Of a stretch of 64,000 nucleotides of DNA, positions 6,438 through 14,664 are shown one piece after another. Each line of letters begins with the position of its first letter. Within the stretch, counting starts at the first letter, position 1. The DNA is taken from NCBI RefSeq assembly GCF_900142195.1, contig NZ_FRAB01000001.1, positions 1 to 64,000 on the forward strand, read 5' to 3'. The notes under the pieces are model-generated. The model was given only the letters and a program-made list of their open reading frames with translations, was not told where the DNA came from and made no database searches. The DNA is from Paraburkholderia terricola. GTDB lineage: Bacteria; Pseudomonadota; Gammaproteobacteria; Burkholderiales; Burkholderiaceae. Position numbers and translations under genes: made by a program.

Positions 6438-7501
6438 TGCTGATCGAAGCAGTCTCGATGGACGATAGCGAACGGCTCGTCGCCGAAGTCGCGCAAGCGT
6501 TCGAACGCGGCACGCCGCTGGCGATTCGCGGCGGCAACAGCAAGGCGCTGCTCGGCCGGCCCGTCGAAGGCACGCCGATCGACACGCGCCCGCATCGCGG
6601 CGTGGTCGGCTACGACCCGACCGAACTCGTCATCATCGCGCGCGCCGGCACGCCGCTCGCGGAGTTGAACGCCGCGCTCGACGCCGCCGGCCAGATGCTG
6701 CCGTGCGAGCCGCCCGCATTCGGCGCGGCCACCGTCGGCGGGATGGTGGCCGCGGGTCTTGCCGGGCCGCGCCGTCCGTGGTCGGGCTCGGTGCGCGATT
6801 TCGTGCTGGGCTGCCGCGTGATCACCGGTCACGCGAAGCATCTGCGCTTCGGCGGCGAAGTCATGAAGAACGTGGCGGGCTATGACGTGTCGCGGCTGCT
6901 GGCCGGCAGCTTCGGCTGTCTTGGCCTCATCACCGAAGTCTCGCTGAAGGTGCTGCCGAAACCGCGCGCATCCGGCAGCCTCACGCTCGATCTCGACGCG
7001 GGCGAAGCGCTGCGCGAGCTGTCGGCATGGCGCCGCGCGGCGTTGCCGGTAAGCGGCGCATGTCACGTCGACGGCCGCTTGCATGTGCGGCTCGAAGGCG
7101 GTGCGGGGTCGGTGGCGTCGGCAAGAGATCGCATCGGCGGCGACGAACTCGATCCACGCTTCTGGGACGCATTGCGCGAGCATCGTCTGGGTTTTTTCGA
7201 CGACCCGCGTCCGCTGTGGCGCCTCTCATTGCCGAACGCGTCGCCGCTCGTGCCGCTGCCGGGCGACACATTGCTCGACTGGGCCGGCGCGCAACGCTGG
7301 CTGAAAAGCGATGCGCCGGCCGCAACGATCCGCCAGATCGCGCATGCCGCCGGCGGTCATGCCACCTGCTTCACACCGCACGCGCACGCCGAACCGTTCG
7401 CGCCGCTGCCCGCGGCGCTGCTGCGTTTTCATCGGCAACTCAAACAGCAACTCGACCCGCGCGGCCTGTTCAATCCGGGCCGTCTGTATGCCGGCCTGTG
7501 A
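6437..7501 (+). CDS. glcE: Glycolate oxidase FAD-binding subunit GlcE
   Basis: The 354-residue protein is a shorter paralogue of GlcD with an FAD-binding PP-loop domain (LAIRGGNSKALLG near residues 31-43, then FGAATVGGMVAAGLAGPRRPW). It lacks most of the catalytic C-terminal domain. It is required for the GlcDEF complex, which passes electrons to the respiratory chain. The start overlaps the glcD stop by one base, so translation is probably coupled. The C-terminus LDPRGLFNPGRLYAGL is typical of the family. Confidence 0.93.
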   Translation: MLIEAVSMDDSERLVAEVAQAFERGTPLAIRGGNSKALLGRPVEGTPIDTRPHRGVVGYDPTELVIIARAGTPLAELNAALDAAGQMLPCEPPAFGAATVGGMVAAGLAGPRRPWSGSVRDFVLGCRVITGHAKHLRFGGEVMKNVAGYDVSRLLAGSFGCLGLITEVSLKVLPKPRASGSLTLDLDAGEALRELSAWRRAALPVSGACHVDGRLHVRLEGGAGSVASARDRIGGDELDPRFWDALREHRLGFFDDPRPLWRLSLPNASPLVPLPGDTLLDWAGAQRWLKSDAPAATIRQIAHAAGGHATCFTPHAHAEPFAPLPAALLRFHRQLKQQLDPRGLFNPGRLYAGL

Positions 7502-7557
7502 CCATGCGCGCCGCTCGATGAGCGCGGCTCTGTGAATACCGAAGGCGAACCCACACC

Positions 7558-8826
7558 ATGCAAACCAATCTCAGCGACGCCGCCCAAACCCTGGCGCGCG
7601 CGGACGAAGCCGAACAGATTCTGCGCTCCTGCGTGCATTGCGGCTTCTGCAACGCGACCTGCCCGACCTATCAGCTACTCGGCAACGAACTCGACGGCCC
7701 GCGCGGACGCATCTATCTGATCAAACAGATGCTCGAAGGCGAGCCGGTCACGCGCAAAACCCAGTTGCACCTCGACCGCTGCCTGACTTGCCGCAACTGC
7801 GAAACCACCTGCCCGTCGGGCGTCACGTATCACGCGCTGCTCGATATCGGCCGCGCGGAACTGGAACGGCGGATTCGCCGGCCCGCGTCCGAACGCCTGC
7901 TGCGCGAGGGTTTGCGCCGCGTGATCCCGCATCCGGCGGTGTTCGACGCGCTGCTCAGGACCGGCCGCACGCTGCGGCCATTTCTTCCCGCTGCGCTTGG
8001 ACGTAAAATCCCCAGGCGTGGCGCGCGGGCCAAGACGAGGCCCGCGCCGCGGCATCCGCGCAACATGCTGATGCTGGAAGGCTGCGTGCAACCCGCGCTG
8101 TCGCCGAACACCAACGCGGCCGCCGCCCGCGTGCTCGACCGGCTCGGCATCGGCATCGTGAATGCCGGGCGGGCCGGCTGCTGCGGGGCGACCGATTATC
8201 ATCTGAATGCGCAAGAGGCCGGGCTTGCGCGGGCGCGGCGCAATATCGACGCGTGGTGGCCCGCCATCGAAGCCGGCGCCGAGGCGATCGTGCAAACCGC
8301 GAGCGGCTGCGGCGCGTTCGTCAAGGAATACGGGAAGCTGCTGCGCGACGACCCGCGCTATGCGTCAAAAGCGCAGCGGGTCAGCGAACTGGCGCGGGAC
8401 CTCGTCGAGATCCTGGCGGAGGAACCGCTCGAGCGCTTGCAGGCGGAACCCTCGCAGGCGACGCTGCAAGCGGCGTTGCCGGCAACGTCGCCCGGACACG
8501 CGCAGCGGAAGATCGCGTTTCACTGCCCCTGCACGTTGCAGCATGCGCAAAAGCTGGGCGGCGCGGTGGAGTCGGTCCTGCAACGGCTCGGCTTCGATCT
8601 CGCCGCGGTGCCCGACGCGCATCTGTGCTGCGGTTCGGCGGGCACGTATTCGATCACCCAGCCCGAGCTGGCCGAGCGCTTGCGCGACAACCGGCTCGAC
8701 GCGCTGGAAAGCGGCCGGCCGGCGCTGATCGTCACGGCCAACATCGGCTGCCAGGCGCACCTGGACGGCGCGGGGCGCACGCCGGTGCGTCATTGGATAG
8801 AACTTGTAGAAGCCTCCTTACCTTAA
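7558..8826 (+). CDS. glcF: Glycolate oxidase iron-sulfur subunit GlcF
   Basis: The 422-residue protein has two 4Fe-4S ferredoxin motifs (Cys 25, 28, 31, 35 and Cys 75, 78, 81, 85) followed by two CCG domains (GRAGCCGATDYH and DAHLCCGSAGTYS). It transfers electrons from GlcD/GlcE flavin to the quinone pool, as in related (Fe-S)-binding oxidase subunits. A 56-bp gap separates it from glcE. All eight cluster cysteines and both CCG motifs are present, so the subunit looks intact. Confidence 0.94.
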   Translation: MQTNLSDAAQTLARADEAEQILRSCVHCGFCNATCPTYQLLGNELDGPRGRIYLIKQMLEGEPVTRKTQLHLDRCLTCRNCETTCPSGVTYHALLDIGRAELERRIRRPASERLLREGLRRVIPHPAVFDALLRTGRTLRPFLPAALGRKIPRRGARAKTRPAPRHPRNMLMLEGCVQPALSPNTNAAAARVLDRLGIGIVNAGRAGCCGATDYHLNAQEAGLARARRNIDAWWPAIEAGAEAIVQTASGCGAFVKEYGKLLRDDPRYASKAQRVSELARDLVEILAEEPLERLQAEPSQATLQAALPATSPGHAQRKIAFHCPCTLQHAQKLGGAVESVLQRLGFDLAAVPDAHLCCGSAGTYSITQPELAERLRDNRLDALESGRPALIVTANIGCQAHLDGAGRTPVRHWIELVEASLP

Positions 8827-8845
8827 ACGAAACAGGACATCGATC

Positions 8846-9250
8846 ATGCTGAGCAAACCCGTGTTGACCGTCGCCGAAACGACCCAGATCCTCGAAGCCG
8901 CGCGCGCGGAAGCCGAGAAGAACAAGTGGGCCGTCGCGATCGTGGTGGTCGACGACGGCGGCCACCCGCTCGGAATGCTGCGTCTGGACGGCAGCGCGCC
9001 GTCCAGCTCGTACATCGCGACGGAAAAGGCCCGTACTTCGGCGATCGGCCGCCGTGAAACCAAGGTATACGAAGACATGATCAACAACGGCCGCACCGCA
9101 TTCCTGAGCGCGCCGCTGCAAGGCACGCTGGAAGGCGGCGTGCCGGTGATCGTCGAGGGCCAGGTGGTCGGCGCGGTCGGCGTGTCGGGCGTGAAGTCGG
9201 ACCAGGACGCGCAGATCGCCCGCGCGGGCATTGCGGCGATCGCCGCCTGA
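8846..9250 (+). CDS. glcG: GlcG/HbpS-like protein
   Basis: The 134-residue protein matches the GlcG/HbpS (DUF336) family: TVAETTQILEAARAEAEK at the start, VVVVDDGGHPLGMLRLDG, then EGGVPVIVEGQVVGAVGVSG. Members bind haem or small molecules; the role in glycolate use is not settled, but glcG is a standard gene of glc operons. It lies 19 bp after glcF and upstream of glcB, as in E. coli. Confidence 0.88.
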   Translation: MLSKPVLTVAETTQILEAARAEAEKNKWAVAIVVVDDGGHPLGMLRLDGSAPSSSYIATEKARTSAIGRRETKVYEDMINNGRTAFLSAPLQGTLEGGVPVIVEGQVVGAVGVSGVKSDQDAQIARAGIAAIAA

Positions 9251-9333
9251 GTCGCGGCAAGCGGAAGAACGCAGCACAACGCGGGCCGATGCCCCCACAT
9301 CGGCCCCATTCATTCAGATAGATGGAGCAGTCG

Positions 9334-11505
9334 ATGACTCAGATGAACCCGCGCGGCGGACTGCAAGTCGCCGCCAATCTCGACCAGTTCGTCGAAACCG
9401 AAGCCCTGCCCGGCACCGGAATCGACAGCGCCGCGTTCTGGTCCGGCTTCGACGCCCTCGTGCACGAGCTGGCGCCCAAAAACCGCGCGCTGCTCGCCGA
9501 GCGCGACCGTCTGCAAACCGAACTGGACAACTGGCATCGCGCCAATCCGGGCCCGGTGCGCGATCCGCGCGCCTTTCGCGCGTTTCTCGAAGACATCGGC
9601 TACATCGTGCCGGCGCCAGCCGCCGTCAAGGCCACGACCGACCACGTGGACACCGAAATCGCCGAGCAGGCCGGCCCGCAACTGGTCGTGCCGCTGTCGA
9701 ATCAGCGCTATGCGCTGAACGCGGCGAACGCGCGCTGGGGCAGCCTGTACGACGCGCTGTACGGCACCGACGCGATTCCCGAGAGCAACGGCGCCGACCG
9801 GCAGAAAACCTTCAACCCGGTGCGCGGCGCGGCGGTGATCGCGTATGCGCGCAAGTTTCTCGATCAGGCCGCGCCGCTCGCGAACGGCTCGCACGCGGAC
9901 GCGACGGCTTATAAGGTGGAAGGCGGCAAGCTGCTCGTCACGCTGAAGAGCGGCGCGAGCGAACTCAAGACGCCCGCGCAGTTCATCGGCTATCAGGGCG
10001 AAGCGGGTGCGCCGTCGGCGGTGCTGCTCAAGCACAACGGCCTGCACCTCGAAATCCAGATCGACGCGAACGATCCGATCGGCAAGACCGACGCGGCTCA
10101 CGTGAAGGACGTGGTGGTCGAGGCGGCGGTGAGCACGATCATCGACTGCGAGGACTCGGTGGCCGCCGTCGACGCCGACGACAAGGTCCAGCTCTATCGC
10201 AACTGGCTCGGCCTGATGAACGGCGATCTGACCGAACAGGTCACGAAGGGCGGCAAGACCTTTACGCGCCGTCTGAATGCCGATCGCGACTACACCGGCG
10301 CGGACGGCAAGACGCCGGTGAAGCTGCACGGCCGCTCGCTGCTTTTCATCCGCAACGTCGGCCATTTGATGACCAACCCGGCGGTGCTGACTCAAGACGG
10401 CCACGAGATTCCCGAAGGCATTCTCGACGCGGTGATCACCTCGCTGTGCGCGCTGCACGACCGCAAGCACAAGCTGAATTCGCGCACCGGCTCGATCTAT
10501 ATCGTGAAGCCGAAAATGCACGGCCCGGCCGAAGTCGCGTTCGCGAGCGAACTGTTCGCGCGCGTCGAAGTTTTACTGAAGCTGCCGCGCAACACGATCA
10601 AGATGGGCATCATGGACGAGGAGCGCCGCACCAGCGTCAACCTGCTCGCCTGCATCGGCGAGGCGTCCGAGCGCGTCGCGTTCATCAACACGGGCTTTCT
10701 CGACCGCACCGGCGACGAAATGCACACGGCGATGGAAGCCGGCCCGATGATGCGCAAGGGCGACATGAAGTCGAGCACGTGGATTGCCGCCTACGAGCGC
10801 AGCAACGTGCTGGTCGGTCTGAGCGCGGGCCTGCGCGGCCGCTCGCAGATCGGCAAGGGCATGTGGGCGATGCCCGATCTGATGCACGCGATGCTCGAAC
10901 AGAAGATCGCGCATCCGAAGGCCGGCGCGAATACCGCCTGGGTGCCCTCGCCCACCGCCGCGACGCTGCACGCGCTGCACTATCACCAGATCGACGTGCA
11001 AGCGGTTCAGCAGGAACTGGAGCGCACCGACTTTGCGAAGGTGCGTGACGAACTGCTCGACGGTCTGTTGACGATTCCGGTCGTCGAATCGGCGCAGTGG
11101 AGCGCGGACGAGATTCGCAGCGAAATCGACAACAACGTGCAGGGCATTCTCGGCTACGTGGTGCGCTGGATCGACCAGGGCGTCGGCTGCTCGAAGGTGC
11201 CCGACATTCATAACGTCGGCCTCATGGAAGACCGCGCGACGCTGCGCATTTCCAGCCAGCACATCGCCAACTGGCTGCGTCACGGCGTGGTGACGCGCGA
11301 GCTGGTCGAAGAGACGTTCAAGCGCATGGCGAAGGTGGTGGACGAACAGAACGCGGGCGACCCGTTCTACAAGCCGATGGCGCCGGGCTTCGACACGGTG
11401 GCGTTCAAGGCCGCGCAGGCGCTGGTGTTCGAAGGGCGCGAGCAGCCGAGCGGCTACACCGAACCGCTGCTGCACAAGTTCCGGCTTGAAATGAAGCAAG
11501 GCTGA
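9334..11505 (+). CDS. glcB: Malate synthase G
   Basis: The 723-residue enzyme condenses glyoxylate with acetyl-CoA to give malate, removing the product of GlcDEF. Features include [17 protein letters not shown], the [17 protein letters not shown] segment, [14 protein letters not shown], and the [15 protein letters not shown] block with the C-terminal Cys region. I choose the ATG at 9334 because GGAG (9324-9327) lies six bases before it; an in-frame ATG at 9322 overlaps this ribosome-binding site. Length equals typical malate synthase G. Confidence 0.95.
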   Translation: MTQMNPRGGLQVAANLDQFVETEALPGTGIDSAAFWSGFDALVHELAPKNRALLAERDRLQTELDNWHRANPGPVRDPRAFRAFLEDIGYIVPAPAAVKATTDHVDTEIAEQAGPQLVVPLSNQRYALNAANARWGSLYDALYGTDAIPESNGADRQKTFNPVRGAAVIAYARKFLDQAAPLANGSHADATAYKVEGGKLLVTLKSGASELKTPAQFIGYQGEAGAPSAVLLKHNGLHLEIQIDANDPIGKTDAAHVKDVVVEAAVSTIIDCEDSVAAVDADDKVQLYRNWLGLMNGDLTEQVTKGGKTFTRRLNADRDYTGADGKTPVKLHGRSLLFIRNVGHLMTNPAVLTQDGHEIPEGILDAVITSLCALHDRKHKLNSRTGSIYIVKPKMHGPAEVAFASELFARVEVLLKLPRNTIKMGIMDEERRTSVNLLACIGEASERVAFINTGFLDRTGDEMHTAMEAGPMMRKGDMKSSTWIAAYERSNVLVGLSAGLRGRSQIGKGMWAMPDLMHAMLEQKIAHPKAGANTAWVPSPTAATLHALHYHQIDVQAVQQELERTDFAKVRDELLDGLLTIPVVESAQWSADEIRSEIDNNVQGILGYVVRWIDQGVGCSKVPDIHNVGLMEDRATLRISSQHIANWLRHGVVTRELVEETFKRMAKVVDEQNAGDPFYKPMAPGFDTVAFKAAQALVFEGREQPSGYTEPLLHKFRLEMKQG

Positions 11506-11545
11506 GGGTGATACGCCGCGGCTCGAATACGTTTTGAGCGCGGCA

Positions 11546-11585
11546 GAAAAAAAGGACGGGCGCCGCGTGATGCGGCGCCCGTTTT
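11546..11585. terminator. Bidirectional terminator between glcB and galU
   Basis: ACGGGCGCCGC (11556-11566) pairs perfectly with GCGGCGCCCGT (11572-11582) around GTGAT, followed by TTTT on the plus strand. On the minus strand CC and then seven T residues follow the stem. It can therefore end both glcB and the convergent galU transcript. Confidence 0.85.
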
Positions 11586-11682
11586 AATGTGCGCGGTGCT
11601 GCTGCGCGTTGCTTCTGCGTGATGCGTTGCGGGCTCGGCCCTAAAGGACGGCGTTATGGACGTTAGGGACGGCCCTTGAACT

Positions 11683-12588
11683 TTAAGCCGCTTCAGCCGT
11701 GTATTGCGCCGGCATGTTGGCCTGCATGAACGTTTGCAGATACGCCTCGAATTCCGCCTTCACTTCCGGATGGCGCAGCGCGAATTCCACTGTCGCCTTC
11801 AAATAGCCGAGCTTGCTGCCGCAATCGAAGCGCGTGCCGAAGTAGCGATACGCGAGCACCTGCTCTTCCGTCAGCAGCGACTGCACCGCGTCGGTCAATT
11901 GCAGTTCGCCGCCCGCGCCGGGCTTGATCGAGCGAATATGCTTGAAGATGGTCGGCATCAGCACATAGCGGCCGACCACGCCGAGATTCGACGGCGCCTT
12001 GTCCGGGGCCGGCTTTTCGACGATGCCCGACAGCTTGATCACGTTGTCTTCCCACTCGCGGCCGTCCACCACGCCATACGAGCGGCTGTCTTCACGGTCG
12101 ATGGTTTCGACGCCGATCACCGAGCTGTGATAGTGATTGAAGGTGTCCACCAGTTGGCTCATCACCGGCTTCGAGCTATGCAGCAAGTCGTCGGCGAGTA
12201 TCACGGCGAACGGGCTGTCGCCCACCAGTTTCTCGGCGCACAGCACCGCATGGCCCAGACCGAGCGCCTCGGCCTGGCGCACGTAAAAACAGTCGACGTT
12301 GGCCGGTTTGATGCTGCGCACGAGGTCGAGCAGCTTCTGCTTGTTGCGCGCTTCGAGCTCGGCCTCGATTTCATACGATTTATCGAAGTGGTCTTCGATG
12401 GCGCGCTTGCTGCGGCCCGTCACGAAGATCATTTCGGTGATGCCGGCGGCGATCGCTTCCTCAACCGCGTATTGAATCAGCGGCTTGTCGACGATCGGCA
12501 GCATTTCCTTGGGACTTGCTTTGGTAGCCGGCAGGAATCGTGTCCCGAGGCCCGCTACGGGAAACACGGCTTTGGTGACTTTCAGCAT
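11683..12588 (-). CDS. galU: UTP-glucose-1-phosphate uridylyltransferase (GalU/BceT)
   Basis: The 301-residue enzyme makes UDP-glucose from UTP and glucose-1-phosphate. It has the nucleotidyltransferase start AVFPVAGLGTRFLPATKASPKEM, then DKPLIQYAVEEA, ILADDLL and GVVGRYVLMP. UDP-glucose feeds BceB priming, BceC oxidation to UDP-glucuronate and, via epimerase, UDP-galactose. In B. cepacia complex strains the homologue in the polysaccharide cluster is called bceT. ATG at 12588 is chosen; a GTG 15 bases upstream would add five residues. The gene points away from the nearest bce genes and has its own AT-rich upstream region. Confidence 0.93.
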   Translation of the reverse strand: MLKVTKAVFPVAGLGTRFLPATKASPKEMLPIVDKPLIQYAVEEAIAAGITEMIFVTGRSKRAIEDHFDKSYEIEAELEARNKQKLLDLVRSIKPANVDCFYVRQAEALGLGHAVLCAEKLVGDSPFAVILADDLLHSSKPVMSQLVDTFNHYHSSVIGVETIDREDSRSYGVVDGREWEDNVIKLSGIVEKPAPDKAPSNLGVVGRYVLMPTIFKHIRSIKPGAGGELQLTDAVQSLLTEEQVLAYRYFGTRFDCGSKLGYLKATVEFALRHPEVKAEFEAYLQTFMQANMPAQYTAEAA

Positions 12589-12917
12589 GGTAGGCATTCC
12601 CACATCGGTTAGAGATTAGTGTGTTCGCGGACCTTTCGGCCAATCGATGTCGTCGAAAAGACTAACAAAAAAATTAACTCAGTTCACGCGTGAATTTTTC
12701 CATCCGGAATATTTAATTCAATTCGCTTTCGCTATATCGCATCGTGACAAGGAACAGGAAACAATTACGTGGCGAGAGCGAATTGTTTTCGGAAATGCCG
12801 AAAATTTTACGTATCCGGCCAAACGGAGTTGCGGTGGACGGTACGCGCCCCGACGAACGGAGGTCGCGGGCGCGTCATTGCTTTTGCTGCGGCTAGCCGC
12901 GCGCGTTATTCGGCGCG
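12589..12917. other. AT-rich intergenic region upstream of galU
   Basis: This stretch is clearly richer in A+T than the surrounding coding DNA (runs such as AACAAAAAAATTAACT near 12663 and AATTTTTCC near 12692). It includes a perfect inverted repeat TTTTCGG-N5-CCGAAAA at 12786-12804. It probably holds the galU promoter; no specific site can be assigned. No coding frame with a credible start was seen. Confidence 0.5.
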
Positions 12918-13061
12918 TTATTCGTTCTCGTCGATCTGCGGGAGCTTGCCCGAATTCATCCGGAAGCGGCGGATCGGCTCATTGCGCAGCGCCTCCCGGT
13001 AAGCGGAGGCGGCGACGAGGATCAGCAGCACGGCGATGCCGGCGAGTAGATGCAGGTTCAT
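12918..13061 (-). CDS. Small single-span membrane protein
   Basis: The 47-residue product has one hydrophobic helix (residues 3-19, LHLLAGIAVLLILVAAS) followed by a basic then acidic polar tail. A good ribosome-binding site, GAGGTGA, lies just before the ATG at 13061. It sits between galU and the acyltransferase gene, oriented like galU. I do not recognise it. Coding support is the start context and the sensible membrane topology; its small size limits confidence. Confidence 0.55.
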   Translation of the reverse strand: MNLHLLAGIAVLLILVAASAYREALRNEPIRRFRMNSGKLPQIDENE

Positions 13062-13106
13062 GACTTCACCTCTGGTCAGTAGAATCCCCAAGTCAAAAAT
13101 TAACAC

Positions 13107-13316
13107 GACAAAAGCGGTAAATAATTCGCCGCCGCATTTGATAAGACTTAATTACAATTCGTCACAAAATTGCGCGCTTATGGCATTCGTCATGCGATTC
13201 GCCATGTCATTTTTTATCCGATTTTTTGCCCGCCTCGTTGCACTAGGATGTCATGCATCGCGGGCGCGCATGCGCCCGGGAATCAGCTTTTCCCTTCTCC
13301 AGAATAAGGACCGCGC
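13107..13316. other. AT-rich region upstream of the acyltransferase gene
   Basis: An A+T-rich stretch (for example TCAAAAATTAACACGACAAAA and CATTTTTTATCCGATTTTTT) precedes the plus-strand acyltransferase. A possible -10 element TAGGAT lies at 13244-13249, with a T-rich -35 area 16 bp upstream. This is weak evidence for a sigma-70 promoter. Confidence 0.4.
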
Positions 13317-14519
13317 ATGAGCGACTCAGCACTGGATGCCGCCGGCTCATCCCTGCCCCTTTCCCCCGCCCGCTCCGGCGCCGCGCCGCGCGCGCAGAGC
13401 GAGGCGCGCGCCGACAGCGCCGGCAAGGAGCATGTCATCGACGCGCTGCGGGGCTTCGCCGCGCTGCTGGTCGCCTATTTCCATTGCCGGCAGATCGAAT
13501 GGGTCGGCATGCAGGCGTTTCATCAAAGCGCCGGTCATTCATTCAATCTGAATGCGATTGCCGCATATTTGACCTTCCCGATTGCATGGGGCTCGGCGGG
13601 CGTGCCGATTTTCTTCGTCATCAGCGGATACTGCATTCATCGCAGCGCCGCGCTGCGGCTCGCGAAAAATCCCGCTTACCGGCTCGATACCGGCAATTTC
13701 TGGGTGCGCCGCTTCGCGCGTATCTATCCGGTGCTGCTGGCGGCGCTCGTGCTGACCTTCGCGCTCGACTGGTTCAGCCTGCAACTGCCGCCCATCAGCC
13801 ACAAGATCCGCGAGATCGGCCTGCAGGCTTTCCTCGTCAATCTGTTTTCGCTGCAAGGCGTGGCCGGCAAGACGTTCGGCTCGAACGGCGCGCTCTGGAC
13901 GCTCTCGCTCGAAGTGCAGTTCTATGCGGTGTATCCGCTGCTGTTCGCGCTGCGCCGGCGCATCGGCATGACCTCCGTGCTGGCGATCGTCGCGGTGGTC
14001 AACGTGGCGTCCGCCTATCTGCTGGAGCGCAACGACCTGCAGTTTTTCACGTCGTACTGGTTTTCGTGGACGCTCGGCGCGTGGATCGCGGACGCCAAGG
14101 CCCGCACCGCGCCGCAGGCGCGCTCGTCGATCTGGCTCTACGTGCTGGCCGCGGGGTTCATCGCGCTCGGCTGCGCGGCGTTCCGTTTCGGCCAGTACGG
14201 CGCCTTCCAGTTGTGGGCGATCGGCTTCGCCTTCTATCTGTACAAGGCGCTGGAACGCCGCAACGCCGACACGCCGGGTCTGCGTGTGTTGTCGCGCTTC
14301 GGCGACTTCAGCTTCTCGCTGTATCTGATCCATCTGCCGATCTTCGTGCTGCTGTCGTCGCTGCTGTTCCGCTCGTCGCTGCAGATGTCGATCTGGCCGT
14401 CGTTCGGCTACATGCTGGTGGCCGTGCCGGTCGCTTATGTGTTCTACCGGCTGGTCGAACTGCCGGCCATGAAGTGGTCCGCCAGTTTCAAACCGAAAGC
14501 CGCGCTGAAACAAGCTTGA
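13317..14519 (+). CDS. Acyltransferase 3 family membrane protein (BceS-like)
   Basis: The 400-residue multi-span protein starts with a disordered tail, then the acyltransferase-3 signature VIDALRGFAALLVAYFHCR (the His of YFHC is the conserved catalytic-type residue). It has GVPIFFVISGYCIH and ARIYPVLLAALVL motifs and about ten hydrophobic segments. Family members (OafA, ExoZ) move acetyl or other acyl groups onto extracytoplasmic glycans. Cepacian carries acetyl groups, and the bce clusters contain several such enzymes; by position next to bceR and galU this best matches BceS. Which sugar it modifies is unknown. Confidence 0.85.
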   Translation: MSDSALDAAGSSLPLSPARSGAAPRAQSEARADSAGKEHVIDALRGFAALLVAYFHCRQIEWVGMQAFHQSAGHSFNLNAIAAYLTFPIAWGSAGVPIFFVISGYCIHRSAALRLAKNPAYRLDTGNFWVRRFARIYPVLLAALVLTFALDWFSLQLPPISHKIREIGLQAFLVNLFSLQGVAGKTFGSNGALWTLSLEVQFYAVYPLLFALRRRIGMTSVLAIVAVVNVASAYLLERNDLQFFTSYWFSWTLGAWIADAKARTAPQARSSIWLYVLAAGFIALGCAAFRFGQYGAFQLWAIGFAFYLYKALERRNADTPGLRVLSRFGDFSFSLYLIHLPIFVLLSSLLFRSSLQMSIWPSFGYMLVAVPVAYVFYRLVELPAMKWSASFKPKAALKQA

Positions 14520-14557
14520 AACGCGGGCTTGAAATCCAGGCTTGAAATCCACGCGAT

Positions 14558-14595
14558 AAAAAAACGGAGCGAAGTCCCTGGGACTTTCGCTCCGT
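14558..14595 (-). terminator. Terminator at the end of the bceQ-bceR transcript
   Basis: On the minus strand ACGGAGCGAA and GTCCC pair with GGGAC and TTCGCTCCGT, with a tiny loop and one extra base, and the arm is followed by a run of seven T residues (14564-14558). It lies 70 bp after the bceR stop. The same hairpin could also limit plus-strand transcription from the convergent acyltransferase gene, though no U tract follows on that strand. Confidence 0.75.
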
Positions 14596-14664
14596 TGCGC
14601 TAACGGCGGGGACTGGCCAAGTCCCTGCCCCTACCCCGCACAAAGCCATTCACTCGCAACGCGC

